From: Kiritimatiellia bacterium
Lineage (GTDB): Bacteria > Verrucomicrobiota > Kiritimatiellia > JAFGHX01
Assembly (NCBI GenBank): GCA_016929905.1
Contig: JAFGHX010000032.1
Location: 96,488-160,487, forward strand
Direction: 5' to 3'
Length of the DNA stretch: 64,000 nt
The position numbers and the translations under genes were made by a program. Shown one piece after another: positions 29,400 to 37,951 of this stretch (position 1 is its first letter; every line of letters starts with the position of its first letter). The notes beneath the pieces are model-generated. The model saw only the letters and a program-made list of their open reading frames with translations, searched no databases and had not been told where the DNA came from.

Positions 29400-29819
29400 T
29401 GAACTTGGCCTCTCCTTAACCTGTGATTTGCAGCAACTATTGTGCCAACTTCCTTTCGCCCGTTTCCAGTCGGCGCAACCTCAGAAAATTCAATCCAACA
29501 TACAACATTTTGCGGCACCCGTGCGGACAGACGCGCTTGGAGGCGTCGCCTTCTCACGCCTGAGAAGGGGATTTTAGAAAATGAGAAACCGAGTGCCGCC
29601 CGAGGCATGACGCGGCACCCGGGTTAAACGATTCTCCAGTCAACACACACGCTTCTGCGTGTATCTCAGCAGGGCGGCCGTCCTCGGCCGCCCATGGCCG
29701 GGCGAGGAGGCCCGGCCTATTTGGGTTGCGGGCAGCGCCCACCTCAGCGGCTCTTCCATCAGAATACGTGTCTTCGCGTGCATCTTCACCCGCCAGGGCG
29801 CGCCTTCGCGCACCGGGCC
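29400..29819. other. Intergenic region with hairpins and sigma-54 promoter
   Basis: This 420-nt gap lies between two CotH giants. It holds the sigma-54 promoter near 29440 and two perfect hairpins: GGGCGGCCG-tcct-CGGCCGCCC (29672-29693) and GGCCGGGC-gaggag-GCCCGGCC (29696-29717). The hairpins follow the stop of the upstream gene by about 100 nt and may end or punctuate its transcript, but there is no T-run. They resemble the other GC-rich palindromic elements in the window. No gene is seen. Confidence 0.6.
29431..29450 (-). promoter_or_regulatory. Sigma-54 (RpoN) -24/-12 promoter
   Basis: The minus strand reads TTGGCACAATAGTTGCT. It has the invariant GG and GC separated by exactly 10 nt and matches the consensus TTGGCAC-N5-TTGC at every core position. 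A start of transcription about 12 nt beyond the GC would fall near 29421, giving a leader of about 22 nt with the SD AAGGAGAGG before the ATG at 29399. It should drive the 22827-29399 CotH gene and its coupled downstream partner. No RpoN activator gene is seen in the window. Confidence 0.75.
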
Positions 29820-32800
29820 CTACTCCAGCCAGACTCGGCCCCGGTACACACCGGCGCTGGGATCGCCGGCGGGCTGGTAGGTCACCGTTTGGCCGGCGCC
29901 GAGAATGTCCTCATAGCCCGGCACCACCAGCCAGTTGCCTTCATCGGCCTTGGGACAGGCCTCCAGTGCGTAGTGACGCGTCAAGTCCGTGTACCCGGTC
30001 CCACTCGCCGGGACGGTCTCGAAAGACACGTCGACCTGACCGCCGACGAGCCCCACATCAACCGCGAAGCAGGAGCCATTCTGCCCCGGGTCCGTGCCGG
30101 CGATGTACTCCTCGAGGTTCGAAATGCCGTCGCCGTCCGCATCCGCCTCACCCGTTGGGGCGGCCCCGCCGAGCGTCGCCTGCTCCCAGGCGTCGTCCAT
30201 GCCGTCGCCGTCGCTGTCGCGCCCGGTGTCCAGCGGACTGCCTTCAATGACGGACAAGCCGACGTCGATGACCAGGTCGCTGCTGCTCAGCGTACTGTTG
30301 AACACCTGGACTGCCACGACATTTGTGTAGTGCAGCGCGGGCAGCGCACTGCCCGCAAGCGTGGCCGTCCATGCTGTGGGCTCGACTGTACCGGCAGCGA
30401 AGCCGGCATGACTCACGGCCGAACCGGCGGTCCCGGCCACGTTGACCCGGGCGACTTCCCGGCCGTTGATCCACATTACGAACCCGTCGTCGTAGTTGGC
30501 GCTGAGGTTCAACGCACTGACGAGCCACGGCTTCGCCGCCGTGAATGATTTGCGCAGGAACACACAGGAATAGCTCCCGCGCATATCCGCCAGTTCGGTG
30601 GCGACGCTGAGACTGCCCGAATAGCCCATCGGTGTCGCGCCCGACGCCCAACCGCCGTCGTCGAACGCCGGCTCCCGCCATGCGGCGGGCGGCGCAGACG
30701 CCTCGGCCGTGCCTTTGCGGTACTTCCACGTACCGCCTTCACCGATCTTGTCGACCTCCTGCTGCTGGCTTCCATCGCCGCCGCAGCGCAGCATCAGCGC
30801 GTTGACGTAGCAGCCGCTTGTCCCGTCCGCGACCGTCACGAGCAGCTCGCCGTCCGAGCCGGGATCGATACTGACGTAGCGCGCCACGTAACCGCTGGCC
30901 GTGTTGTACCCGTTGCAGAGGGTAACGGCGGCATCGGAGGTGCCATGATAGTCGGTCCCGTCGCTGCTCCGGTTGCTGAAGCCAGCCGCGCCGGAAAGGG
31001 TGATCGTGGTCAACCGCTCGGTATACGCCGGGTTGTCCCGGTTGCCGAACAGGACCAGTTCGTAGCGCTTGGCCGGGTCGAGGCCGGTCAGGGTCAGCGT
31101 TAGGTTCTCGGCCGAATGGCTGATCACACCGACGCAATCGACGATTCCGCCGAACACGGCGTCGGCCTCTGTGCCGGCCGCCGGGTCGGCGCCCTGAGTC
31201 AACACGGGCCCATAGCCGCCGTTGTTGAGCGTGAGCCGCACGCCGAGCGCCTGGCCCGAGGCATGGTCCACCAGGAGTCCGGCCTCACCGCGCGTATAGG
31301 TCGTGATGTTCTGCGCGAGCTGCCCGCTCGCCCAGGCGAGGTCGTTATAGGCCGTGAACGTGTCCAGCGCGACCGGCGTCGTCACCTCCGCCGCGCTCGA
31401 GTACGGCGAATCGCCCGCCGCGTTCGAGGCCTTCACCATGAAGTAGTAATGCGTGTTCGGCGCCAGCCCCCAATCGGTGTAGCGCGTCGTGTTCGCGGCC
31501 GGCTCTGCCACACGCGCCCAAATGTCCGTTCCGCTCTCGCGCCGGTCGATCTTGTACTGGGTCTCGTTGCTCGCGTTGTCCGTCCAGGCCAGATCGACGG
31601 ACGTCGGCGAAGCGGCCGTCGCCGTCAGGCCCGACGGTGCGGCCGGGGTCGCCACACCCGTCGTGGCGGTGACCGGCGCGGTGTAGGCCGATACGCCGGC
31701 CGCATTCTCCGAGCGGATCTTGTAGTAATAGGTCGTGCCGCCCGCGAGTCCCGAATCGGTGTAGCTCGTCGCGTTCGCCGCCGGGTAGACGGGCGCAGGC
31801 GTGTCCCAGTCGACGCCGTCGAGGCTGCGCCGGATCTTGAACCCGGTCTCGTTGTCGCTCGTGTCTGTCCAGGTGACCCGGATCTCCGTGGCGGAAAGCG
31901 CGCTCGCCGCCAGGTTCGCCGGTTGTGCCGGCAACCCTTCGTCGGTCGTCGCCGCGGCCACATTCGAGTACGGCGAGTTGCCTGCCGCGTTCGACGCTTT
32001 CACCATGTAGTAGTACTCCGTGTTCGGGGACAGCCCCGAATCCGTGTACTGCGTCGTGTCCGCACCGGGCTCCGCCACGCGTACCCAGGCGTCCGTCCCG
32101 CTCTGGCGCCGGTCAATCTTGTATTGCGTCTCGTTGCTCGCGTTGTCGGTCCAGGCCAGCGCTACGGAGGTCGACGAGGCCGCTGTCGCCGTCAGGCCGG
32201 ACGGCGCCGCTGGCGTTGCCACACCCGTTGTGGCGGTGACCGGCGCGGTGTAGGCCGACACGCCTGCCGCGTTTTCCGACCGGATCATGTAGTAGTAGGT
32301 GGTGCCGCCCGACAATCCGGAGTCGGTGTAACTCGTCGCGTTCGCTACGGGATAGACGGGCGGCGGCGTGTCCCAATCCACGCCGTCGAGGCTGCGCCGG
32401 ATCTTGAACCCGGTCTCGTTGTCGCTTGTGTCCGTCCAGGTCACCCGGATCTCCGTGGCGGAAAGCACGCTCGCGGCCAGGTTTGCCGGCTGCGCCGGCA
32501 GCGACTCGTCCGTTGTCGCCGCCGCCACGTTCGATTCGGGCGAGTCGCCGGCCGCATTCGAGGCGATTACCTTGTAGTAGAACTGCGTCGCAGCCGCCAG
32601 TCCGCTGTCGGTGTAGCTCGTGGCGTTCGCACCCGGTGTCGCAATCCGCACCCACGTCTGCGTCCCGCTCTGCCGCCGGTCAATCTTGAAGCCCGTCTCA
32701 TTGGAGCTGTTGTCTGTCCACGTCACGCGTATGCTCGTGGCGCTCTGCGCCACAGCCGCCACGCCGCTCGGCGCGGCCGGAACAGACTCCCCGGTGGTCG

Positions 32801-35333
32801 CGGCCGCCGTATTCGAATAGGGTGAGTCCCCGGCTGCATTTGTCGCTTTCACGATGTAGTAGTACAGCGTCGCGGCCGCCAGTCCGCTGTCGGTGTAACT
32901 TGTGGCGTTCGCGCCCGGCGTCGCGATCCGCTCCCACGTCGTCGTTCCGCTCTTGCGCCGGTCTATCTTGAAGCCTGTCTCGTTGGAACTGCTGTCGATC
33001 CAGCTCACCTTGATCTGGCTCGCCGAGAGCGAGGCGGCCGTCAGGCTGCCCGGCGCGGACGGGACGGTCTCGCCGGTGGTTGCGCTGCCGACGTTGGAGT
33101 AGCCGGAATCGCCGGCCGAGTTGTACGCGCGCACGCGGTAGTAATATTTCGTCGCGGCGGCCAGCCCCGAGTCGGTGTAGGTCGTGGCGTTGGCCGCCGG
33201 CTGCGTGATCTGGCTCCAGGTCGACCCGTTCAGGCTGCGCTCCAGCTTGAACCCGGTCTCGTTGTTGCTGTTGTCGCTCCAGTTCACCTTGATCTGGCTC
33301 GCCGAGAGCGAGGCGGCCGTCAGGCTGCCCGGTGCGGCGGGCGGCGTGACGACCGAGCCGGTAACCGTGAACTTGGCGTCGGCCAGCGCGCTCCAGGTTG
33401 CCCCGTTCTTGAGCCGTGCCTTCACGGTGCAGGTGCTGGTGAGCGTTACGGTGAACGAGGCGGCTGTGTTCAAGTCGCTACCGGCCAGAATGCCGCCGCC
33501 GGACACACGCGGGTCCTGGCCGTCGGTCCGGTAGTAGACGGTCCCGCCGTTGGCGCGGCTGATCGTGAGTTTGAACCCGGCCGCGACGGTACCGCCGTAC
33601 TGGTGATAGGTCGGCGGGTCGATGCTGGGGTACAGGGCCGGGCTGTTCGCGCGCAGCGCGCTGATCAACCGCGCGGGGTTACCCGTCATCGTGTTGCGCA
33701 CATCGGTGCGCGCGGGTTTCCAGTGGTTGTCGAGCGTATAGCGCGGATGGCCGCTGCTCACGAAGCAGTCGCCCCAGCGCGCGGACTCGCCCACGATCGC
33801 GCGCTCGACGTAGGCTGCGAGCGCGTCCCAACGGCTCTTGCTGTTCGCTTCCGTCAACGCGCCGCCGTTGAAACAATGCTTATAGGCGCGATCGGCAACC
33901 GTGCACAGAAAATCCTTGTTGTCGTCACACGCGCGCCACAGCTTGCACATGTCGGCGTTGTAGTGCGAGTGCGTGCTGGTGTAGAAGCTCGGGCTGACCC
34001 AAGCGCCGGCGGTGGATCCGTCCTCGGCCCGCCACGAAACGTCTGCGTCCCAGGTCATGAACTGGAACGGGCCGGCCGGACTGTTGCGGTTCACGCCGTA
34101 CCAGTTGTTCTTGCCCCAATCGCAGGTGTGCGCGAACCAGTTCAGCAGGACATAGTCGCAATAACGCTCCACGTCCAGATACTGCTTGACCGTGTTGTAG
34201 GTCGAGGCGTTGGCGAACCCGCCGTTCTTGACCAGCGTGCTGATGAGGTAGTTGTAACGCGTGGCGCTGCCGCTGATGGGGCCGGCCATGTTCCGGGCGT
34301 ACCAGTCGGCCTTGCTGCCGCCGATGTAATCGGCGGCGAACCGCGCGTCGGGCCGCTCGATCGGGTTGTACACGCCCCAATACATCCCGTTGATGTACAG
34401 GTGCATGAACGTGCCGTGGTTGCCGAGCCCGGTCATTTTGATGAAACTGCCGCGCAGCCATTCGTCGCGCAGATAGGTCACCTTTTCCAGCTTGCTGCCG
34501 TAGGTGGTCCAGCCGGCGCACCACATCTCGTTGTTGCCCGTGCGCAGCAGCAGTTTCCCGAACGAGCGGATTGCCGAGCTCGCATTGACCGGCGCGTCTT
34601 CGAAGAACGGATACTCCAGTTTGACCGGCCCGCCGTAGTTGCTCTTGAACAGAAGCCGAATGGTCCGCTTGCGGTCGATGCCCGTATGGGATTTCAGGCC
34701 GCAGTCGATCTGGAAACCCGGCCGGCCGTCGGGATAGATCAACTCCAGAGAACCGGGCACTTCCTTCACGTTCTCGCCGCCGTGCATGCCGCCGGTCCAG
34801 TAGATTCCGTTATCGCTGAACAGATCCGCGATTTTCGCGACGAGCGAGAGGGTCGGAATGGACTTCAGGTCGTTCTGGATCGTGCTCTTGTAGCGGGAGT
34901 CGTTCACGATGTTCGGGTCCATGTCGTAGTCGCCGGTGTTCGCGCCCCACATGGATGGGTAGTTCGACGGACGCGTCTGGGTAATCACTTTGGCCAGAAA
35001 GATGTAGGTCTGGGTGAAGACCGGCGAGGTGGTCATGCCGGCGGCGTATGCGCAGGCGCGCAGGCAGGTTGTTGTGCTCACCGTAACCGAGCCGCCGTTG
35101 GCCAGCACGGTGCCGGAGGAGGCCGACGGCTGGCTCCCGTCGGTCGTGTAGCGGATCGTTGCCCCGGCGGTGGACGACGAGATGACGACGGTGAACGAGG
35201 AACTGTAGAAACCGTGCGCCTTGCTGAACGTCGGCCGGGTCACGGTCGCGGCGTGAACCGCCGCTGCACCCATCAACCACAGGACACAAACCGGAAGGCT
35301 ACGAATGCGGCGCCAAGCGGAAATACGGCTCAT
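29820..35333 (-). CDS. CotH-kinase giant secreted protein with seven FnIII domains
   Basis: The product has 1837 residues with a signal peptide at 1-28 (VCVLWLMGAAAVHA). It lacks the N-terminal jelly roll of its relatives. The order is: chitobiase-like Ig domain (30-110), CotH kinase (110-560; TCDWGKNNW with D405, TWDADVSW with D429), second chitobiase-like domain, seven FnIII domains (about 661-1314), one TAYNDLAW domain (1321-1515), jelly roll (1528-1690), a DADGDGISNLEEYIAGTDP calcium-type repeat and the shared C-terminal module. The ATG at 35333 is chosen for its SD (GGGAGAGG) and because the signal peptide starts there; the frame extends upstream to 35456 without signal character. It is third in module B, 122 nt after the FecR-LamG gene. 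It lacks lamin-tail domains, unlike the next two giants. Confidence 0.9.
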   Translation of the reverse strand: MSRISAWRRIRSLPVCVLWLMGAAAVHAATVTRPTFSKAHGFYSSSFTVVISSSTAGATIRYTTDGSQPSASSGTVLANGGSVTVSTTTCLRACAYAAGMTTSPVFTQTYIFLAKVITQTRPSNYPSMWGANTGDYDMDPNIVNDSRYKSTIQNDLKSIPTLSLVAKIADLFSDNGIYWTGGMHGGENVKEVPGSLELIYPDGRPGFQIDCGLKSHTGIDRKRTIRLLFKSNYGGPVKLEYPFFEDAPVNASSAIRSFGKLLLRTGNNEMWCAGWTTYGSKLEKVTYLRDEWLRGSFIKMTGLGNHGTFMHLYINGMYWGVYNPIERPDARFAADYIGGSKADWYARNMAGPISGSATRYNYLISTLVKNGGFANASTYNTVKQYLDVERYCDYVLLNWFAHTCDWGKNNWYGVNRNSPAGPFQFMTWDADVSWRAEDGSTAGAWVSPSFYTSTHSHYNADMCKLWRACDDNKDFLCTVADRAYKHCFNGGALTEANSKSRWDALAAYVERAIVGESARWGDCFVSSGHPRYTLDNHWKPARTDVRNTMTGNPARLISALRANSPALYPSIDPPTYHQYGGTVAAGFKLTISRANGGTVYYRTDGQDPRVSGGGILAGSDLNTAASFTVTLTSTCTVKARLKNGATWSALADAKFTVTGSVVTPPAAPGSLTAASLSASQIKVNWSDNSNNETGFKLERSLNGSTWSQITQPAANATTYTDSGLAAATKYYYRVRAYNSAGDSGYSNVGSATTGETVPSAPGSLTAASLSASQIKVSWIDSSSNETGFKIDRRKSGTTTWERIATPGANATSYTDSGLAAATLYYYIVKATNAAGDSPYSNTAAATTGESVPAAPSGVAAVAQSATSIRVTWTDNSSNETGFKIDRRQSGTQTWVRIATPGANATSYTDSGLAAATQFYYKVIASNAAGDSPESNVAAATTDESLPAQPANLAASVLSATEIRVTWTDTSDNETGFKIRRSLDGVDWDTPPPVYPVANATSYTDSGLSGGTTYYYMIRSENAAGVSAYTAPVTATTGVATPAAPSGLTATAASSTSVALAWTDNASNETQYKIDRRQSGTDAWVRVAEPGADTTQYTDSGLSPNTEYYYMVKASNAAGNSPYSNVAAATTDEGLPAQPANLAASALSATEIRVTWTDTSDNETGFKIRRSLDGVDWDTPAPVYPAANATSYTDSGLAGGTTYYYKIRSENAAGVSAYTAPVTATTGVATPAAPSGLTATAASPTSVDLAWTDNASNETQYKIDRRESGTDIWARVAEPAANTTRYTDWGLAPNTHYYFMVKASNAAGDSPYSSAAEVTTPVALDTFTAYNDLAWASGQLAQNITTYTRGEAGLLVDHASGQALGVRLTLNNGGYGPVLTQGADPAAGTEADAVFGGIVDCVGVISHSAENLTLTLTGLDPAKRYELVLFGNRDNPAYTERLTTITLSGAAGFSNRSSDGTDYHGTSDAAVTLCNGYNTASGYVARYVSIDPGSDGELLVTVADGTSGCYVNALMLRCGGDGSQQQEVDKIGEGGTWKYRKGTAEASAPPAAWREPAFDDGGWASGATPMGYSGSLSVATELADMRGSYSCVFLRKSFTAAKPWLVSALNLSANYDDGFVMWINGREVARVNVAGTAGSAVSHAGFAAGTVEPTAWTATLAGSALPALHYTNVVAVQVFNSTLSSSDLVIDVGLSVIEGSPLDTGRDSDGDGMDDAWEQATLGGAAPTGEADADGDGISNLEEYIAGTDPGQNGSCFAVDVGLVGGQVDVSFETVPASGTGYTDLTRHYALEACPKADEGNWLVVPGYEDILGAGQTVTYQPAGDPSAGVYRGRVWLE
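31385..32520 (-). repeat. 567-bp tandem duplication of an FnIII pair
   Basis: FnIII domains 4-5 and 6-7 are near copies: the landmark CAGGTTCGCC/CAGGTTTGCC recurs at 31911 and 32478, 567 bp (189 codons) apart, and the flanking sequence matches closely. This shows recent internal duplication of a two-domain unit. Confidence 0.85.
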
Positions 35334-35455
35334 GAGTCCTCTCCCTTCTTTCGGTTTAACCCAACCTTCACTGAACGTCGTCACAGACGATTCGCCCGGT
35401 CCGCGGAGTGACGGGCAGGCAAAAGGAGGGGAAGCCCACCCGTCACTCCCGTCCA

Positions 35456-37120
35456 CTACTCCAACGTACCCGTGCGGCTCGCCAGCCGTCGGCCCCCAAC
35501 GCCCGCGGTGTAATTGGCCTGGACCTCGTCATGGCTCAACGCGCGGTTGTAGAGGGCCACAAGATGATAGGCCCCCAGCCAGAAACGGCTGTGGCCGGTG
35601 TACCGAACCTCATCGGCCAATACCAGTTGGAAGCCGGGATTCCAGACCGAAAGAGGCCCGTCGATCGGCAGTTGCGGGTAGAGGCAGTCCGACGGCTCCG
35701 GTTGCAGTTCCGGCTCATAGCACAGCTTCCGCTGCACGCCGTCCACATAGATCCGGCACAGGCCCTTCGCGTCGCGGGTAAAGACCACGTGGCTGAGCGC
35801 CGTTCGCACCACATCGATTCCCGCACAAACGCCGCGCGTCCCCGCGCCCGTCCGCAGGCGGCCGTAGTAAAACGTCGCGGCCTGCGCCAGCGTGAAATTC
35901 TGGCCGTCCCGGCCCGGATTCTCGGAAAGCGTCACAATTCGGCCGGGGCCCGACTGCGTTGTATTGAGCGGCGCGATCCAGGCCTCTACCGTCAGCTCAC
36001 CTGTAGCGCGGCAGCCCTGCGTGATCTTGGTGGCCGGCAGGCCCGACGCAATCAATGTCCGGCCTGTCACGGCCAGTCCGCCGCCCGGCAGCCAGCGCAC
36101 GGCCTCAGGCGCCGCGATTCGCAGGTCCAGCGCGCGGCCGATGCCCGAAACATCCCGTACGACCACGCCCCTGCCCGCGTCGAATCGGTACAAAGCCAAC
36201 AACCCGAGTCGCACGCGCGGAGTGCCGGCCACCGTCCGATCCGGCGTGTGGCCGGGGGTCGCCTGCACGGCGATTCCGGCCGCGACCACCGCGCTGTGCC
36301 CCGCACTCAGCGCGACCGATTGCCCCGTCCGCTTGCACGAGACGCGCACCTCGCCCTCGGCCACGTCCACGTGCGTCGCGTCCGCGCTGACCGAGACCGT
36401 AAGCCGCGTCCCGATCACATGCACCTCGGCATCCCGGCTCTCGATCAACATCGCGCGCCCGGCCGGCTGCGGCGCGACGTCCGCCTCGAGCATGCCCGTC
36501 TCCACGAACACCGACTTCGCGCCCGTATCCGGCACATCACGGAATTGCAGCACGGTCTCGCCCTGCAGACGCAAACGAGTGCCGTCCCTGTAAACAAACG
36601 CGGCGTCGGCGTGCGGCCCCGCCGAAACGATCCGGCACGGCAGCGCAAGAACCATGCCCGGCGCCAGCCGCGAGCGGCGGCCCGCCTGTTCCAGCGCGAT
36701 ATCGCCGTCAACAGCCGCGGCGGACAGCGCCGCGGCCCGCGGCGCCGCACCGAACTGGTCGCGCAGCCGCCTCATCTGCACATGCAATCCGATCCCCATC
36801 GCCACCAGAAGTGCCGCCGCCAGCGCCGTGATCCGCCAGCTTCGCGCGCGTCGCGGGAGTGGTAGAACCTTTCGCCCCGCGTCGCGGTCCGGCACCCGGC
36901 GCGCGCCACGCGCCGGGACCTCGAGATCCAGGCCGGCCGGCAGGAACCCGGCCGTCCGCGTCAAGCGCTGCAGCATCGCGTGCTGCATCGCCAGATCGTA
37001 GAGCAACTCGCGCGCCGCGGGATCGGCGCGGAGCTGTTCGACCAGCGCCTGCTCTTCCGCGCCGGACAGACTCTCATCCAGATACCGCGAGACGCAATCG
37101 GCTGTCTTGCGCGTGTTCAT
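35456..37120 (-). CDS. Membrane-anchored FecR-domain protein with C-terminal LamG domain (module B)
   Basis: This 554-residue protein is the second FecR-LamG protein in the window. The helical N-terminus (MNTRKTADCVSRYLDESLSG) resembles sigma-binding anti-sigma regions. A membrane segment lies at about 95-115 (TALAAALLVAMGIGLHV), a FecR domain at about 135-285 (ESRDAEVHVIGTRLTVSV, LSAGHSAVV) and a LamG/concanavalin domain at about 306-545 (LLALYRFDAGRG, ATGELTVEAWIAPL, CRIYVDGVQRKL). The ATG at 37120 follows the sigma-factor stop by 2 nt, the same spacing as in module A. The inferred role is anti-sigma factor and extracellular sensor. The LamG half differs clearly from its paralogue, suggesting a different ligand. 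Confidence 0.87.
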   Translation of the reverse strand: MNTRKTADCVSRYLDESLSGAEEQALVEQLRADPAARELLYDLAMQHAMLQRLTRTAGFLPAGLDLEVPARGARRVPDRDAGRKVLPLPRRARSWRITALAAALLVAMGIGLHVQMRRLRDQFGAAPRAAALSAAAVDGDIALEQAGRRSRLAPGMVLALPCRIVSAGPHADAAFVYRDGTRLRLQGETVLQFRDVPDTGAKSVFVETGMLEADVAPQPAGRAMLIESRDAEVHVIGTRLTVSVSADATHVDVAEGEVRVSCKRTGQSVALSAGHSAVVAAGIAVQATPGHTPDRTVAGTPRVRLGLLALYRFDAGRGVVVRDVSGIGRALDLRIAAPEAVRWLPGGGLAVTGRTLIASGLPATKITQGCRATGELTVEAWIAPLNTTQSGPGRIVTLSENPGRDGQNFTLAQAATFYYGRLRTGAGTRGVCAGIDVVRTALSHVVFTRDAKGLCRIYVDGVQRKLCYEPELQPEPSDCLYPQLPIDGPLSVWNPGFQLVLADEVRYTGHSRFWLGAYHLVALYNRALSHDEVQANYTAGVGGRRLASRTGTLE

Positions 37121-37122
37121 CG

Positions 37123-37671
37123 CTAAACCGTCTCTTCCTGGAACCGCAATCGGCGCGTGCAGTCCAACAGCTTCGTCCGCGTGCGCGAAAGCGCCACCTG
37201 CACCGCGCCCGCCGAGCGACCGAGCCGGGCCGCGATCTCGCGCAGCGGCAGACTCTCCCGATAGCGCAACGCGACCAGATCGTGGAGGTGCCCCGGCAAT
37301 TCCGACACGCAACGGCGCAGCCGCCGCAAAAGAAGTTGATCCTCGCCGCCGTTCTCGGCGTCATGCGCCGCAAAGGCCTGCTCCAGCAGTTCCAGCGCGT
37401 CGCCCGCGAGCACCAGCCTGTCCTTCTTCCGGCGTTTGAAATAGTCCTGCACCGTTCGCCGCGCGATCTCCCGGCTCCACGCTCCGAAGTGCCGCACCAC
37501 AATGCCGTCCTGCTGCTTCTTCAGGATCACCAGCGACACGTCCTGGAACAGGTCCTCTGCGTCCGCGAAGTCGCGAATGGCCGCCAGGATGTAGGCGAAA
37601 AGCCGGTCGCGCTGCCCGATAAACGCGCGCTGAAGCTGTTCGCCGCTCAAGCCTTGTTCCTCGCCAGCCAT
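37123..37671 (-). CDS. RNA polymerase sigma factor, ECF subfamily (module B)
   Basis: The protein has 182 residues. Region 2 contains DFADAEDLFQDVSLVILKK and HFGAWSREIARRTVQDYF. Region 4 contains LPGHLHDLVALRYRES and a helix-turn-helix with LREIAARLGRSAGAVQVALS. The ATG at 37671 is chosen because GGGGGTGA lies just upstream and conserved sequence begins there; upstream in-frame ATGs up to 37767 give a non-conserved extension. The gene is followed after 2 nt by the FecR-LamG gene. Its sequence differs clearly from the module A sigma factor, so the two modules probably recognise different promoters. Confidence 0.9.
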   Translation of the reverse strand: MAGEEQGLSGEQLQRAFIGQRDRLFAYILAAIRDFADAEDLFQDVSLVILKKQQDGIVVRHFGAWSREIARRTVQDYFKRRKKDRLVLAGDALELLEQAFAAHDAENGGEDQLLLRRLRRCVSELPGHLHDLVALRYRESLPLREIAARLGRSAGAVQVALSRTRTKLLDCTRRLRFQEETV

Positions 37672-37951
37672 CGAATCACCCCCGGGTTCATGGTTATGTG
37701 GTCGAAAGACGGCAAACCATACATCATTTTTTCCGCCGTCTTCGTAGAAAATGCTGGATGCGGCCACTTGGACCGCTTTTCGGTCGAGATATCCGAGAAA
37801 GCGTGTATCGGGGTAGGCCGCGCTTCGCCGAAGCGCAGGCCGGGCCTCGGCCTCCGCCTGCGCCGGGACAACTTCGGAGTTGCCACGCCTTCGGCGTGGA
37901 AGCCCGGCCTACCAGGCTCACGGGCAACGAGCCTGCAGAAAATGGCCACGG
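37672..37951. other. Intergenic region with clustered palindromes (multibranched element)
   Basis: The outer arms GTAGGCCG (37813-37820) and CGGCCTAC (37905-37912) enclose three perfect hairpins: CGCTTC-gcc-GAAGCG (37821-37835), CAACT-tcgg-AGTTG (37869-37882) and CCACGCC-ttc-GGCGTGG (37883-37899). The 13-mer GCCTGCAGAAAAT follows at 37931-37943, as beside the 22.7-kb element. The region must also hold the promoter of the sigma/FecR/CotH module B. No gene is seen. Confidence 0.65.

Noticed and set aside
16000..35000. CRISPR array suggested by regularly repeated sequence
   Set aside because: The repeats are in-frame FnIII and jelly-roll coding repeats with long periods and no spacer/repeat alternation.
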